A DNA stretch of 64,000 nucleotides, taken from Chitinophaga chungangae (GTDB lineage Bacteria > Bacteroidota > Bacteroidia > Chitinophagales > Chitinophagaceae). A program made the translations under genes and the position numbers. Below are positions 8,128 to 17,175 of this stretch, piece by piece; position 1 is the stretch's first letter, and each line of letters opens with the position of its first letter. A model generated the notes under the pieces. It had not been told where the DNA came from. It ran no database searches and worked only from the letters and a program-made list of their open reading frames with translations. Where the stretch lies: positions 778,737-842,736 of the forward strand of contig NZ_JAGHKP010000002.1 of assembly GCF_017742215.1 (NCBI RefSeq), written 5' to 3'.

Positions 8128-9984
8128 GTGGCGGATATCATCAATTTATTACCGGATAATTTAGCGAACCAGATTGCAGCAGGCGAAGTGATCCAACGGC
8201 CCGCCTCGGCGGTTAAAGAGCTGCTGGAGAATGCGGTAGACGCAGGAGCGACTGAAATCCAACTGTTCATAAAAGATGCCGGCAAAGAGCTGGTACAGGT
8301 GATCGACAACGGCAGCGGCATGAGCGATACCGATGCCCGCATGTGCTTCGAGCGACACGCCACTTCAAAGATCCGTTCTATCGACGATCTTTTCCATATC
8401 CGCACCATGGGCTTCCGCGGCGAAGCGCTTGCTTCCATCGCCGCCGTAAGCCAGGTGGAACTGAAAACACGCCGTGCCGGCGACGAACTGGGTAGTTTCA
8501 TTGAAATAGACAACAGTGTGATCAAACGGCAGGAACCGTGCCAGGCCCCCTTCGGTACGAGCATTGCCATGAAGAACCTGTTTTTCAACGTGCCCGCACG
8601 CCGCAATTTCCTGAAAAGTAATGCGGCGGAAATGCGGCATATTGTGGATGAATTTATACGGGTGGCCCTCGCCTTCCCGCATCTCCAGTTTTCCCTCAAC
8701 AGCAACGGCCAGCAAATGTTCCACCTCGAAAAAGGTTCCCTCAAACAAAGAGTGGTGAACATCCTCGGCCAGCATTACAACGCCAAACTGGTGACCGTCA
8801 GGGAAACCACCGATTATATGAACATCCACGGGTTTGTGGGTAAACCCGAAACCGCTAAAAAGACCCGCGGCGACCAGTTCTTTTTTGTGAACAATCGTTT
8901 CATCAAAAGCAGCTACCTCAACCATGCCGTGATGAACGCTTTCTCGGAAATGATCCCCGCAGACAGCTACCCGCTTTACGTACTGTTCATCGATCTCGAT
9001 CCCGCACATGTGGACATCAACGTGCACCCTACCAAACAGGAGATCAAGTTCGACGACGAGCGCATCCTGTACGCCTTTGTACAGTCCGCCATCAAACACG
9101 CGCTGGCGCAGTTCAGCGTTACGCCGGCGCTCGATTTCGACCTGGACCCCGGCATCCAGCAGCTGGACGCGCTCACGCAGCCTTTTACCGAACAGAAAAA
9201 GGTACAGTCCGCCAACACTTCCATTTACAAAACCTTCACCCACGCCAACCAGGCGCATGTGATCGACAAAAGCAGCAACAGCAACCTGCAGCACTGGAAA
9301 GAACTCTACGGCGAACCTGCCCGGCCGGACAACGATCATGCGCCTGCGCCGCCGGAAACGCCGCTCAGCACCGCGTCCGTTATCGACGAGCGCTGGCAGG
9401 AAGCGGCCACCGATCATAAAGTGCCCGTGCAGGTACACCAGCAATACATTCTTTCGCAGATCAAATCGGGTTTTATCCTGATAGACCAGCGCGCGGCGCA
9501 CGAGCGCATCCTGTACGAACGTTACCAGAAAGCGCTGGCGGAAAAGCCCATGGCCACGCAGCAAAGCCTGTTCCCGCAAACGCTGGAGTTGTTGCCGGCA
9601 GACGCGCTGATCGTTTCCGAAATGCTGCCCGACCTGCAGGCGCTCGGCTACGACCTGGAACCTTTCGGCCAGCATACTTTCGTGGTACGCGGCACGCCGG
9701 CCGATATCCAGACGGGGAACGAACAGGCCAGCATCGAAGGCCTGCTGGAGCAGTTCAAACATTTCAGCAGCGAGCTGAAGCTCAACCGCCGCGAACGCCT
9801 CGTGCGTTCCATCGCGCGCAACAACGCCATTCCCCCGGGCAAAGTGCTGGGTTCCCGGGAAATGCAGAACATTATCGACGAACTGTTCGCCTGCGCCACG
9901 CCGAATGTTTCGCCGGGCGGGCGTTTCACGTTCATCTCGTTCAAGCTCAACGACCTCGAAAAAATGTTTGAAAGGGGAATGTAA
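8128..9984 (+). CDS. mutL: DNA mismatch repair protein MutL
   Basis: MutL couples MutS mismatch recognition to strand incision. The N-terminal GHKL ATPase has NQIAAGEVIQRPASAVKELLENAVDAGA, the DNGSGM motif and FRGEALASI. The C-terminal domain has DQRAAHERILYE, a variant of the endonuclease motif DQHA(x)2E(x)4E with Arg for His, so it is probably an incising MutL. The frame is open back to 7996, but family members begin (M)ADIINLLPDNLANQIAAGE; that maps to a GTG at 8128 (618 aa), just after a promoter-like box. The earlier 44 codons look non-coding. Confidence 0.95.
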   Translation: MADIINLLPDNLANQIAAGEVIQRPASAVKELLENAVDAGATEIQLFIKDAGKELVQVIDNGSGMSDTDARMCFERHATSKIRSIDDLFHIRTMGFRGEALASIAAVSQVELKTRRAGDELGSFIEIDNSVIKRQEPCQAPFGTSIAMKNLFFNVPARRNFLKSNAAEMRHIVDEFIRVALAFPHLQFSLNSNGQQMFHLEKGSLKQRVVNILGQHYNAKLVTVRETTDYMNIHGFVGKPETAKKTRGDQFFFVNNRFIKSSYLNHAVMNAFSEMIPADSYPLYVLFIDLDPAHVDINVHPTKQEIKFDDERILYAFVQSAIKHALAQFSVTPALDFDLDPGIQQLDALTQPFTEQKKVQSANTSIYKTFTHANQAHVIDKSSNSNLQHWKELYGEPARPDNDHAPAPPETPLSTASVIDERWQEAATDHKVPVQVHQQYILSQIKSGFILIDQRAAHERILYERYQKALAEKPMATQQSLFPQTLELLPADALIVSEMLPDLQALGYDLEPFGQHTFVVRGTPADIQTGNEQASIEGLLEQFKHFSSELKLNRRERLVRSIARNNAIPPGKVLGSREMQNIIDELFACATPNVSPGGRFTFISFKLNDLEKMFERGM

Positions 9985-9988
9985 AATG

Positions 9989-11470
9989 TCAGGTTCTCAA
10001 CGCTTCCATCACTTCTTTCAGCTGGTGGTACAATAACGAATACGCTTTGTAATTTTTTTGGTATACCTGCAGGTGCGTTTCATCCGGCTCGAACACTCTC
10101 GCGGCGGCCGCGGGGCTGAACTGCCAGGCGTCTATCTGTTCGAGCGCATGCCAGCCGAGCAATGCGGCGCCCAGCGCTGAAGCGTCTTCGTCCTGGTGCA
10201 GCAGCATCGGTTTCTGGAAAATGTCCGCCAGAAGCTGTATCCACAGCGGCGAGGCCGTGAAACCGCCGCTCACCGTTATTTCATGCACATCGCCCACTAC
10301 GCTTTCGAGCGCTTCGCCAACGCTGTACAATCCAAAACAAATGCCTTCGATCAATGCCCGCTGAAAATGCGGGGAACCGTGCTGCTGGCGGATGCCGACG
10401 TATGCGCCGGAAGCCCGGCTGTCCCACACCGGCGCGCGTTCGCCGAGCAGGTAAGGCATGCACAACAGCCCGTCCGAGCCGGGAGGCGCGGTGAAAGCGG
10501 TTTTGAGGAAGTCGTTATAATCAGACCAGGGGAGAAAAGATTTGGAGAACCATTGCAAAGCGCCGCCACCGTTGTTCACCGCGCCGCCGCATACGTAATG
10601 TTCGGGCGTGAGCAGGTAGGAAAAAAGCCTTCCCTGTTCGTCGTTCGCGGGTTTGCCGGTCATCATGCGCATGGCGCCGCTGGTGCCGATAGTGAGCGCG
10701 GCATGACCGGGCTGTACGGCGCCGCTGCCCAGCTGGGCGAGGCATCCGTCGCTGCTGCCGGTGAGGATGAGCGTTTCTTTTGGAACGCCGAGGGCTTGCG
10801 CCATGGCGGGGTCCATCCCGATCAGGAGGCGGGTGGTTTCCACGGGAATGGGCAGGCGATCGTCCGTAACGCCGGCCAGTTCCAGCGCTGGCGCATACCA
10901 ATCCAGCGTTCGTACGTCGAACAGGCCGGAGCCGGAAGCCACGGAATAATCGGTCACGAATTCGTGGAAGCAGCGGTAGAGGAACAGTTCCTTGATACCG
11001 GCGAAACAGGCGGCCTGTTCGAATATTTCAGGCTGATGCTCCCGCAGCCATTGCAGCTTGCAAAGCGGGCTCATGGGATGAATGGGGGTGCCGGTGGCCT
11101 GGTATATTTCCCGGCCTTCCGGGGAATTTTTCAGCGCGGTGGCGTATTGTTCGGCCCGGTTGTCTGCCCAGGTCATGAGCGGCGTGAGCGGCTCCCCGTC
11201 CGCATCCACGGCCATAAAGCTGTGCATGGCGCTGCTCAGCGCGATGGCGGCGGGCGGCGCGCCCATCTCTTCAACGGTCTGGCGGATGGTGGCGATTACG
11301 GCGGAAATGATCTGCTCAGGGTCCTGCTCACTGAAGCCGGGCTGCGGGTGAAGCGTCGGGTACGATTGTCTTTTCGATACCGGGATTTGCCCGGAAGGCG
11401 TAACAGCGACCGTTTTGGCGCTGCCGGTCCCGATATCAACGCCCAGGATATATGGTGTCTTCGTTGTCAT
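9989..11470 (-). CDS. Gluconokinase-type FGGY sugar kinase
   Basis: FGGY kinases phosphorylate sugars with ATP. The 493-residue protein begins with the phosphate-binding motif ILGVDIGTGSAKT and contains TGTPIHPMSPLCKLQWL, the stretch I recognise from GntK-type gluconate kinases, plus the ATP-site TIGTSGAMR and the second-domain GGFTASPLWIQLLADI. I chose the ATG at 11470 because the nine codons before it add only a Phe-rich tail. It converges with mutL and is divergent from a GMC oxidoreductase, which fits aldonate or other oxidised-sugar metabolism. Xylulokinase is the alternative. Confidence 0.8.
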   Translation of the reverse strand: MTTKTPYILGVDIGTGSAKTVAVTPSGQIPVSKRQSYPTLHPQPGFSEQDPEQIISAVIATIRQTVEEMGAPPAAIALSSAMHSFMAVDADGEPLTPLMTWADNRAEQYATALKNSPEGREIYQATGTPIHPMSPLCKLQWLREHQPEIFEQAACFAGIKELFLYRCFHEFVTDYSVASGSGLFDVRTLDWYAPALELAGVTDDRLPIPVETTRLLIGMDPAMAQALGVPKETLILTGSSDGCLAQLGSGAVQPGHAALTIGTSGAMRMMTGKPANDEQGRLFSYLLTPEHYVCGGAVNNGGGALQWFSKSFLPWSDYNDFLKTAFTAPPGSDGLLCMPYLLGERAPVWDSRASGAYVGIRQQHGSPHFQRALIEGICFGLYSVGEALESVVGDVHEITVSGGFTASPLWIQLLADIFQKPMLLHQDEDASALGAALLGWHALEQIDAWQFSPAAAARVFEPDETHLQVYQKNYKAYSLLYHQLKEVMEALRT

Positions 11471-11574
11471 AGAATAGAAGCCGAAAGTAAAAAACACCTT
11501 CCATTTTCCACATTTAATTTATAGATTTAAATACTCAGGTCGAATCTTATTAACAAAAATCCACGTTCAAAACC

Positions 11575-13308
11575 ATGGCATTCGAGATTAAAAAACAGGC
11601 GAAGGCGTACGATGTATGCATCATCGGCTCCGGCGCAGGGGGAGGCATGGCTGCCAAAGTACTGTCTGAAGCAGGCTTGAAAGTAGCGCTGCTGGAAGCA
11701 GGCCCGAAATATGACCCGGCAGACCCGGCACAGCAGACGCAGTTGAAATGGCCCTACGAATCACCGCGCAGAGGTGCCAGTACCACCCGCCCGTTCGGCG
11801 ATTTCGACGCGGCATACGGCGGATGGGAAATTGACGGTGAGCCCTATACGAAAAAGAACGGCACGCAGTTCGACTGGTTCCGCTCGCGCATGGTGGGCGG
11901 CCGCACCAACCACTGGGGGCGTATTTCGCTCCGCTTCGGCCCGAACGATTTCAAACACTATAGCATCGACGGGCATGGAGACGACTGGCCCATCGGCTAC
12001 GACGACGTAAAACCCTTTTACGACCGCGTGGATAAAATGATCGGCGTATTCGGCTCCAAAGAAGGCATTTTCAACGAACCGGACGGATATTTCCTTCCGC
12101 CGCCCAAACCGCGCCTGCACGAACTGATGGTGAAAAAGGCCGGCGACAGGCTGGGCATTCCCGTCATCCCTTCAAGGCTTTCCATTCTTACCCGCACCGT
12201 GAACAAAGACCGCGGCGCATGTTTTTATTGCAGCCAATGCAGCAGGGGCTGTACCGTACATGCGGATTTCTCCTCTTCCACCGTGCTGATCAAGCCGCTG
12301 ATGAAGAGCGGGAATGTGGACCTGTACACTAACGCCATGGCCCGCGAAGTGCTCACCGACGCCAGCGGAAAGGCCACCGGCGTGAGCTACGTAGACAAAA
12401 CCGATCAGCAGGAATATGTCGTGAACGCCCGCGTGATCGTACTGGCGGCCAGCGCCTGCGAATCCGCGCGTTTGCTGCTCAATTCCAAATCTTCCGTTCA
12501 TAAAAACGGGCTGGCCAACTCCAGCGGCGTGGTGGGCAAATACCTGCACGACAGCACCGGCGCATCGCGCGGCGCTTACATTCCCGCGCTGATGGACCGC
12601 AAGCGGTACAATGAAGACGGCGTAGGCGGCATGCACATGTACGTTCCCTGGTGGCTGGACAATAAAAAGCTCGACTTTGCGCGCGGTTATCATATCGAAA
12701 TGGGCGGCGGCATGCATTTGCCTTCTTATGGATTCGGTTTCGCGATAGAAAACCTGCAAAGCAAAAATCCCAACATCGGCGACATTACGCCGGGCGGCTA
12801 CGGCGCTTCGCTGAAAAACGAATACCGCCGCTATTACGGTTCCACCGTAGGTTTTGCGGGAAGAGGCGAGGCCATTGCGCGGGAAGACAACTATTGCGAA
12901 ATAGATCCGAACGTGGTGGACAAATGGGGCATTCCCGTGCTGCGTTTCCATTACACCTGGAGCGAGCATGAGATCAAACAGGCGAAACACATGCACGAAA
13001 CGTTCGAGCAGATCATCCACGAAATGGGCGGCATCCCGCTGGGCACGAAGCCCGGGGAAGAAAGCATGTACGGGCTTGAAAACCCCGGCCGCATCATCCA
13101 CGAAGTGGGCACCACCCGCATGGGCGACGATCCGAAACGTTCCGTGCTGAACAAATTCAACCAGGCGCACGACGCGAAAAACGTGTTCGTGGTAGACGGC
13201 GGCGCGTTCGTGTCGCAGGCAGACAAAAACCCGACCTGGACGATCCTCGCGCTGTCGCTTCGCGCATCGGAATACATTGTGGACGAATTGAAAAAACAAA
13301 ACCTGTAA
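11575..13308 (+). CDS. GMC family FAD-dependent sugar oxidoreductase
   Basis: A 577-residue flavoprotein with FAD motif CIIGSGAGGGMAAKVL (15-30) and Glu41 of the Rossmann fold, the family segment MVGGRTNHWGR (106-116), and the C-terminal active-site region HEVGTTRMGDDP plus NPTWTI. Cys216, 219, 222 and 226 form a CxxCxxCxxxC cluster like a ferredoxin half, which suggests electron relay. There is no obvious signal peptide; export could be as a complex with the Tat-type partner encoded 5 bp downstream. Related pairs oxidise sugars, including glycosides at C3. The substrate is not shown by the sequence. Confidence 0.85.
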   Translation: MAFEIKKQAKAYDVCIIGSGAGGGMAAKVLSEAGLKVALLEAGPKYDPADPAQQTQLKWPYESPRRGASTTRPFGDFDAAYGGWEIDGEPYTKKNGTQFDWFRSRMVGGRTNHWGRISLRFGPNDFKHYSIDGHGDDWPIGYDDVKPFYDRVDKMIGVFGSKEGIFNEPDGYFLPPPKPRLHELMVKKAGDRLGIPVIPSRLSILTRTVNKDRGACFYCSQCSRGCTVHADFSSSTVLIKPLMKSGNVDLYTNAMAREVLTDASGKATGVSYVDKTDQQEYVVNARVIVLAASACESARLLLNSKSSVHKNGLANSSGVVGKYLHDSTGASRGAYIPALMDRKRYNEDGVGGMHMYVPWWLDNKKLDFARGYHIEMGGGMHLPSYGFGFAIENLQSKNPNIGDITPGGYGASLKNEYRRYYGSTVGFAGRGEAIAREDNYCEIDPNVVDKWGIPVLRFHYTWSEHEIKQAKHMHETFEQIIHEMGGIPLGTKPGEESMYGLENPGRIIHEVGTTRMGDDPKRSVLNKFNQAHDAKNVFVVDGGAFVSQADKNPTWTILALSLRASEYIVDELKKQNL

Positions 13309-13313
13309 TTATC

Positions 13314-14000
13314 ATGGACAGAAGAGAATCGCTCAAAGCCTTGGTAATAGGCTCTTTGTCTACCGGCGTAATACTCAGCGCCTGCGAAACCAAGCCCGGC
13401 GAAAAGGCCAAAGTTGGCGCCGGGGTGCTCAAAGAATACGGCCGCACGCCAGACGAGGTGCTGCGCGACGAATCACTTTTGAAAGAAACCTTTTTTACCG
13501 CCGCGGAAATGAAGACCATTACCGTGCTGGCTGATATCATTATCCCGAAGGACGAAACGTCCGGCAGCGCTTCCGATGCGAAAGTGCCGGAGTTCATCGA
13601 GTTTATCGTGAAAGACCAGGAGAGGAACAAACTGCCCATGCGCGGCGGCCTCCGGTGGCTGGATATGCATTCGCTGAAGCTGCACAACAAAATCTTCACC
13701 GATCTTTCCAAAGAGCAACAGCTGGCCATCGTGGACCAGATCGCGTATCCCGGGAAAGCCGCGCCGGAGCTCAGTCATGGCGTAAACTTTTTCAGCCTCA
13801 TGCGCAATCTCACGGCCACCGGCTTCTTCACCAGTGAAATGGGCCTGAAAGACCTCGGCTACCAGGGTAACAAACCCAATGTATGGGACGGGGTGCCGGA
13901 AGATGTGCTCAAACAATACAATCTCGCTTACGATGAAAAAATGCTTGCCATCGCCATCAAGCCCGACGACCGCGGCAAAGTGATGACCTGGGAAGATTAA
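13314..14000 (+). CDS. Gluconate 2-dehydrogenase subunit 3-like Tat lipoprotein
   Basis: The small partner of GMC dehydrogenases. The 228-residue protein begins MDRRESLKAL, a twin-arginine-like start, followed by a hydrophobic stretch and lipobox ILSAC (Cys24), so the mature protein is probably lipid-anchored outside the cytoplasm. The region TITVLADIIIPKDETSGSA (about 63-82) is the characteristic subunit-3 motif. It could carry the cofactor-loaded GMC subunit across by Tat hitch-hiking, as in other subunit-3 systems. It lies 5 bp after the GMC gene and is surely co-expressed with it. Confidence 0.85.
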   Translation: MDRRESLKALVIGSLSTGVILSACETKPGEKAKVGAGVLKEYGRTPDEVLRDESLLKETFFTAAEMKTITVLADIIIPKDETSGSASDAKVPEFIEFIVKDQERNKLPMRGGLRWLDMHSLKLHNKIFTDLSKEQQLAIVDQIAYPGKAAPELSHGVNFFSLMRNLTATGFFTSEMGLKDLGYQGNKPNVWDGVPEDVLKQYNLAYDEKMLAIAIKPDDRGKVMTWED

Positions 14001-14022
14001 CACGGAGGCGTGTAACCTTATG

Positions 14023-14069
14023 CATAGCGGCACGTTATAGGAATAATCACCCTATAATTTGCCGCTATG
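14023..14069. repeat. Large inverted repeat ending on a start codon
   Basis: The 19-nt arms CATAGCGGCACGTTATAGG (14023-14041) and CCTATAATTTGCCGCTATG (14051-14069) pair at 17 of 19 positions plus one G-T, around a 9-nt loop. The right arm ends exactly on the ATG of the first outer-membrane-protein gene and contains TATAATTTG, a -7-like box. No T-run follows, so it is not a standard terminator. It could be an operator or an RNA hairpin hiding the start codon. Confidence 0.8.
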
Positions 14070-14747
14070 AAATTTCTGACAACCTGCCTGTTACTCCTTG
14101 CCTGTACTGTCGCCCATGCGCAGCAGACGGTCAACGACCGGATATTCGACAAACACCACCAGCTGAAACTCTCCGTGATGGCTCAGCTCGACCCTGTTAA
14201 CCCCGGGTGGGACCTCAGCTATGAATTTCAATATGCCAAAAGATGGGCCTCACAGGTCAATTATACCTGGCTGACCGACCACATATTGGCATATGCGACT
14301 AACCGGGGAGAACCTCCGTATATCAGTTTGGAAGGCCGGCGGATCGGTATTGAACAGAAGTTTTTTTACCCGGAAAAACGCTCTGTACGCGTGCGGGAAT
14401 ATTTTGGCCTCAACCTCAATTATCTCGAAACACGTACCGTAAGCAAGCCCGATCTGAAAAGCAAGCTTGAACCGGGCGTTTTTATCCCCCCGGCCGGAAC
14501 AAGAAGCACGGACCGCTATGTGTTTTCCACCAATTTCAAATTCGGTTTCGAAATACCGCTATGGCGCGGTTTTTTGCTCGACATGAGCGGAGGCCCGGGC
14601 ATCAAGTACCGCGAAGTGACCAATACCTACAGCAATCCGGATATCACAGAAGCGCTCGTTGAATGGGATATCCTGAACCGGTATAACCCAACGAAAGAAT
14701 GGACGGGTACTTTCACGTTCGATATCAAGATCGGGTACATGTTTTAA
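14067..14747 (+). CDS. Outer-membrane-type beta protein, copy 1 of 3
   Basis: A 226-residue protein with a signal peptide ending AHAQ. The mature part has alternating hydrophobic/polar strands, many aromatics and a C-terminal GYMF, all typical of a small outer-membrane beta-barrel. I do not recognise a named family. It shares with the next two genes the signatures HHQLK, DPVNPG, ELSYEFQYA-RWASQ, GRRI--EQK-FYP, DR--FS-N-KFGFEIP and GPG-KYR-V-N. The start codon is the end of a large inverted repeat. Confidence 0.75.
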   Translation: MKFLTTCLLLLACTVAHAQQTVNDRIFDKHHQLKLSVMAQLDPVNPGWDLSYEFQYAKRWASQVNYTWLTDHILAYATNRGEPPYISLEGRRIGIEQKFFYPEKRSVRVREYFGLNLNYLETRTVSKPDLKSKLEPGVFIPPAGTRSTDRYVFSTNFKFGFEIPLWRGFLLDMSGGPGIKYREVTNTYSNPDITEALVEWDILNRYNPTKEWTGTFTFDIKIGYMF

Positions 14748-14765
14748 ACGGTTAACGCCATGCTT

Positions 14766-15443
14766 ATGAAGCTTTTTACATTCTTAATCCTGCTTTTTTC
14801 CGCCTGCAATGCCGCGCATGCGCAAAAAGCGCCCAATAACCTCATATTCCCTTATCACCACCAGCTGAAATTTTCTTTGTTTCCTACGCACGACCCTGTT
14901 AACCCGGGTTTTGAGCTCAGTTATGAATTTCAATACGCAAGAAGGTGGGCTTCACAAATCGGGTATACGGTTCTTTCCAACGGTATTCACGAATTGTTCG
15001 ACGATAACGATGAATTTTACGACTTCAGCGGCAGGCGCATCAGCTTCGAGCAGAAATATTTCTACCCGGCCAAACATAATTATCCGTTCCGCAAATATTT
15101 TGCGCTGGACCTGAACCACCTCAAAGCCCACACTACCAGCGTGATCTTGTACGAAATCACCATGCACCCCAATGATCCGGTTGTGCTACCGGACAGGATG
15201 AATATCGAACGCAGTACGTTTTCCATCAACCTGAAATTCGGCTTCGAGATCCCGATCCCGAAACACTGGATGATGGATATTTCCTTTGGGCCGGGCTTCA
15301 AATACCGCAAGGTATCCAACGACTTTGCCCCGCGTTATAGTTCCTATATCCACGGTGGCAATTGGTTTACGGACCGCTATACGCCGATGGAGGACTGGGT
15401 GCCGAATATTGCGTTTAATGTCAAGATCGGGTATATGTTTTGA
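14766..15443 (+). CDS. Outer-membrane-type beta protein, copy 2 of 3
   Basis: A paralogue of the gene before it, 225 residues, same signal-peptide pattern (ending AAHAQ) and same GYMF end. I chose the second ATG (14766) because it lines up with the short signal peptides of the other two copies; the ATG at 14760 is also possible. It lies 18 bp after copy 1, so the genes are probably one transcript. The central loop carries a run Asp-Asp-Asn-Asp-Glu not seen in copy 1, so the exposed loops seem to be where the copies differ. Confidence 0.75.
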   Translation: MKLFTFLILLFSACNAAHAQKAPNNLIFPYHHQLKFSLFPTHDPVNPGFELSYEFQYARRWASQIGYTVLSNGIHELFDDNDEFYDFSGRRISFEQKYFYPAKHNYPFRKYFALDLNHLKAHTTSVILYEITMHPNDPVVLPDRMNIERSTFSINLKFGFEIPIPKHWMMDISFGPGFKYRKVSNDFAPRYSSYIHGGNWFTDRYTPMEDWVPNIAFNVKIGYMF

Positions 15444-15470
15444 AACAAATGACCGCAACAATCCGTCACC

Positions 15471-16124
15471 ATGAAATATATCGTCCCTGTATTGTTACTC
15501 TTTGCCTGTACCGTCGCACACGCTCAAAACGTCAGTAAAAACACCATTTTCCCACATCGCAACCAGTTGAAATTTTCTTTGTTTCCCCTGCACGACCCGA
15601 TCAATTCCGGCCTGGAATTCAGCTACGAGCGCCAGTATAGCGAGCGATGGGCCACACAGCTTGCTTTCACCGTATTGTCTAACGGCCTGCATGAATTATT
15701 CGATACGGAAAAGGAATACCATGGCTTTAAAGGCCACCGCATCAGCATCGAGCAGAAATGGTTCTATCCCGGGCGCCGCGAACGGCAGATCAGGAGATAT
15801 TTTTCCCTGGATGTCAATCGCCTCGAAGCCCACACTATCCGTACCACGTACAGCGACACTGCGCCGGTGAATCCCGTGGACCGTATGAACATCGATCGCA
15901 CGACGGTTTCGGTGAATTTTAAATATGGCCTTGAAATCCCCGTGAAGAAGCGGTTCCTGCTCGACCTGAGCGCCGGGCCGGGCGTGAAGTTCCGCAAGGT
16001 GTTCAACGACAAAAACTATGTCGGCGGCTGGCGGTCTGATTGGGATGTGGACAAGATCTTTGCACCGGGGAAGGAATCGACGGGCAATTTTGTAGTGAGC
16101 GTGAAGATCGGGTATATGTTCTGA
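15471..16124 (+). CDS. Outer-membrane-type beta protein, copy 3 of 3
   Basis: The third tandem paralogue, 217 residues, signal peptide ending in AHAQ. It keeps the shared barrel signatures (HRNQLKFSLFPLHDPINSG, RQYSERWATQ, EQKWFYPG, DLSAGPGVKFRKV, KIGYMF). It looks closer to copy 2 than to copy 1 in the N-terminal half (FSLFP, VLSNG.HELFD). The function is unknown; binding or uptake at the outer membrane is a guess. It is followed 54 bp later by an AraC-type regulator gene on the same strand. Confidence 0.75.
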   Translation: MKYIVPVLLLFACTVAHAQNVSKNTIFPHRNQLKFSLFPLHDPINSGLEFSYERQYSERWATQLAFTVLSNGLHELFDTEKEYHGFKGHRISIEQKWFYPGRRERQIRRYFSLDVNRLEAHTIRTTYSDTAPVNPVDRMNIDRTTVSVNFKYGLEIPVKKRFLLDLSAGPGVKFRKVFNDKNYVGGWRSDWDVDKIFAPGKESTGNFVVSVKIGYMF

Positions 16125-16178
16125 CGGCGGGAAATTCGAATAAATGCCACATATTGCAGCTGCAGTAATTTACCCGGC

Positions 16179-17039
16179 ATGAACTTCAGTTACAAAAACA
16201 ATAAAAAAGGATCGGAACTAAGGCTGGTTCTCGAAGAAGCGCATTTTGACAGGATCTTTTACGGGAAAGACCTGAAGGATAAACTGCTGACCATCGCCTG
16301 GAACCGCGGCCCCGCACAGCAGGTCACCATCGACGGCGTGGCGTATACCTTCGGGGAACATACCATACTGCCGCTTATGGTGAACCAGAGCTTCGAGTTC
16401 GCTTCCCCGGCGGACATTACCGCCTGGCAATTTAACCGCGAGTTTTATTGCATCGTCGATCACGACAAGGAAGTGAGCTGCGCCGGCTTTCTTTTTTACG
16501 GCTCCGCCGAACAGCTTTTTATTGCGCTGGATCAAAAGGACGAAGAGAAGCTGGCTTTGCTGCTGCGGGTATTCCTGGATGAGTTCGAAACGGACGATAA
16601 TATCCAGGGAGACATGCTGCAGATGCTGCTCAAGCGGCTGATCATCATCCTTACCCGCCTTGCGCGCGGGCAATTCGTTACCGGTCAGCCGCTTACGGAA
16701 GACAAGATGGACATTGTGCGCAAATACAACATGCTGGTGGAAAATCATTATAAAAAGGAGCACCGCGTGAGTTTTTACGCGGAAAAGCTGCACCGTTCGC
16801 CCAAAACGCTTGCTAACCTGTTCGCTATTTACAATCGTAAATCCCCGCTGATGGTGATCCGGGAAAGAGTGCTGCTGGAAAGCAAGCGCCTGCTGATGTA
16901 TACGGACAAATCCGCCAAGGAAATCGCCTACGAGCTTGGGTTTGAGGACGCAGCTTATTTCAGCAAGTTCTTCAAACAAAACGCCGGCCAGTCCCCTTCC
17001 GATTTCAGAAATTCAAAAGACCCGTTAACCCGCAACTAA
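16179..17039 (+). CDS. AraC-family transcriptional regulator
   Basis: A 286-residue regulator. Residues ~1-160 form a ligand- or partner-binding domain without clear family match, and the C-terminal ~100 residues are the AraC double helix-turn-helix (KLHRSPKTLANLF, then SAKEIAYELGFEDAAYFSKFFKQNAGQSPSDFR). The second motif is nearly textbook. The N-terminal domain, with REFYCIVDHDKEVSCAGFLFYG, is the type found in Bacteroidota AraC regulators that sit next to AhpD-like genes. It probably controls the AhpD-like gene 136 bp downstream; this is inferred from position only. Confidence 0.92.
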   Translation: MNFSYKNNKKGSELRLVLEEAHFDRIFYGKDLKDKLLTIAWNRGPAQQVTIDGVAYTFGEHTILPLMVNQSFEFASPADITAWQFNREFYCIVDHDKEVSCAGFLFYGSAEQLFIALDQKDEEKLALLLRVFLDEFETDDNIQGDMLQMLLKRLIIILTRLARGQFVTGQPLTEDKMDIVRKYNMLVENHYKKEHRVSFYAEKLHRSPKTLANLFAIYNRKSPLMVIRERVLLESKRLLMYTDKSAKEIAYELGFEDAAYFSKFFKQNAGQSPSDFRNSKDPLTRN

Positions 17040-17175
17040 ATCCCGAAAATTCCCGGCCGGGAAAAAACAGCAAGTTTTCAGGAAGTCCTTCCATTTTCCA
17101 CCCTCCGGGAATGGATGACCTTTGTTACGTCAACAAACACAAAAAACGAATTCAAAAATCGTAAAACATAACAAC

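Noticed and set aside
8365-9762. Long minus-strand open frame opposite mutL
   Set aside because: Antisense to well-conserved MutL; composition (Arg, Phe, Val, His) is that of a shadow frame.
10196-11524. Long plus-strand open frame opposite the gluconokinase
   Set aside because: Antisense to an FGGY kinase with all motifs; no recognisable domain.
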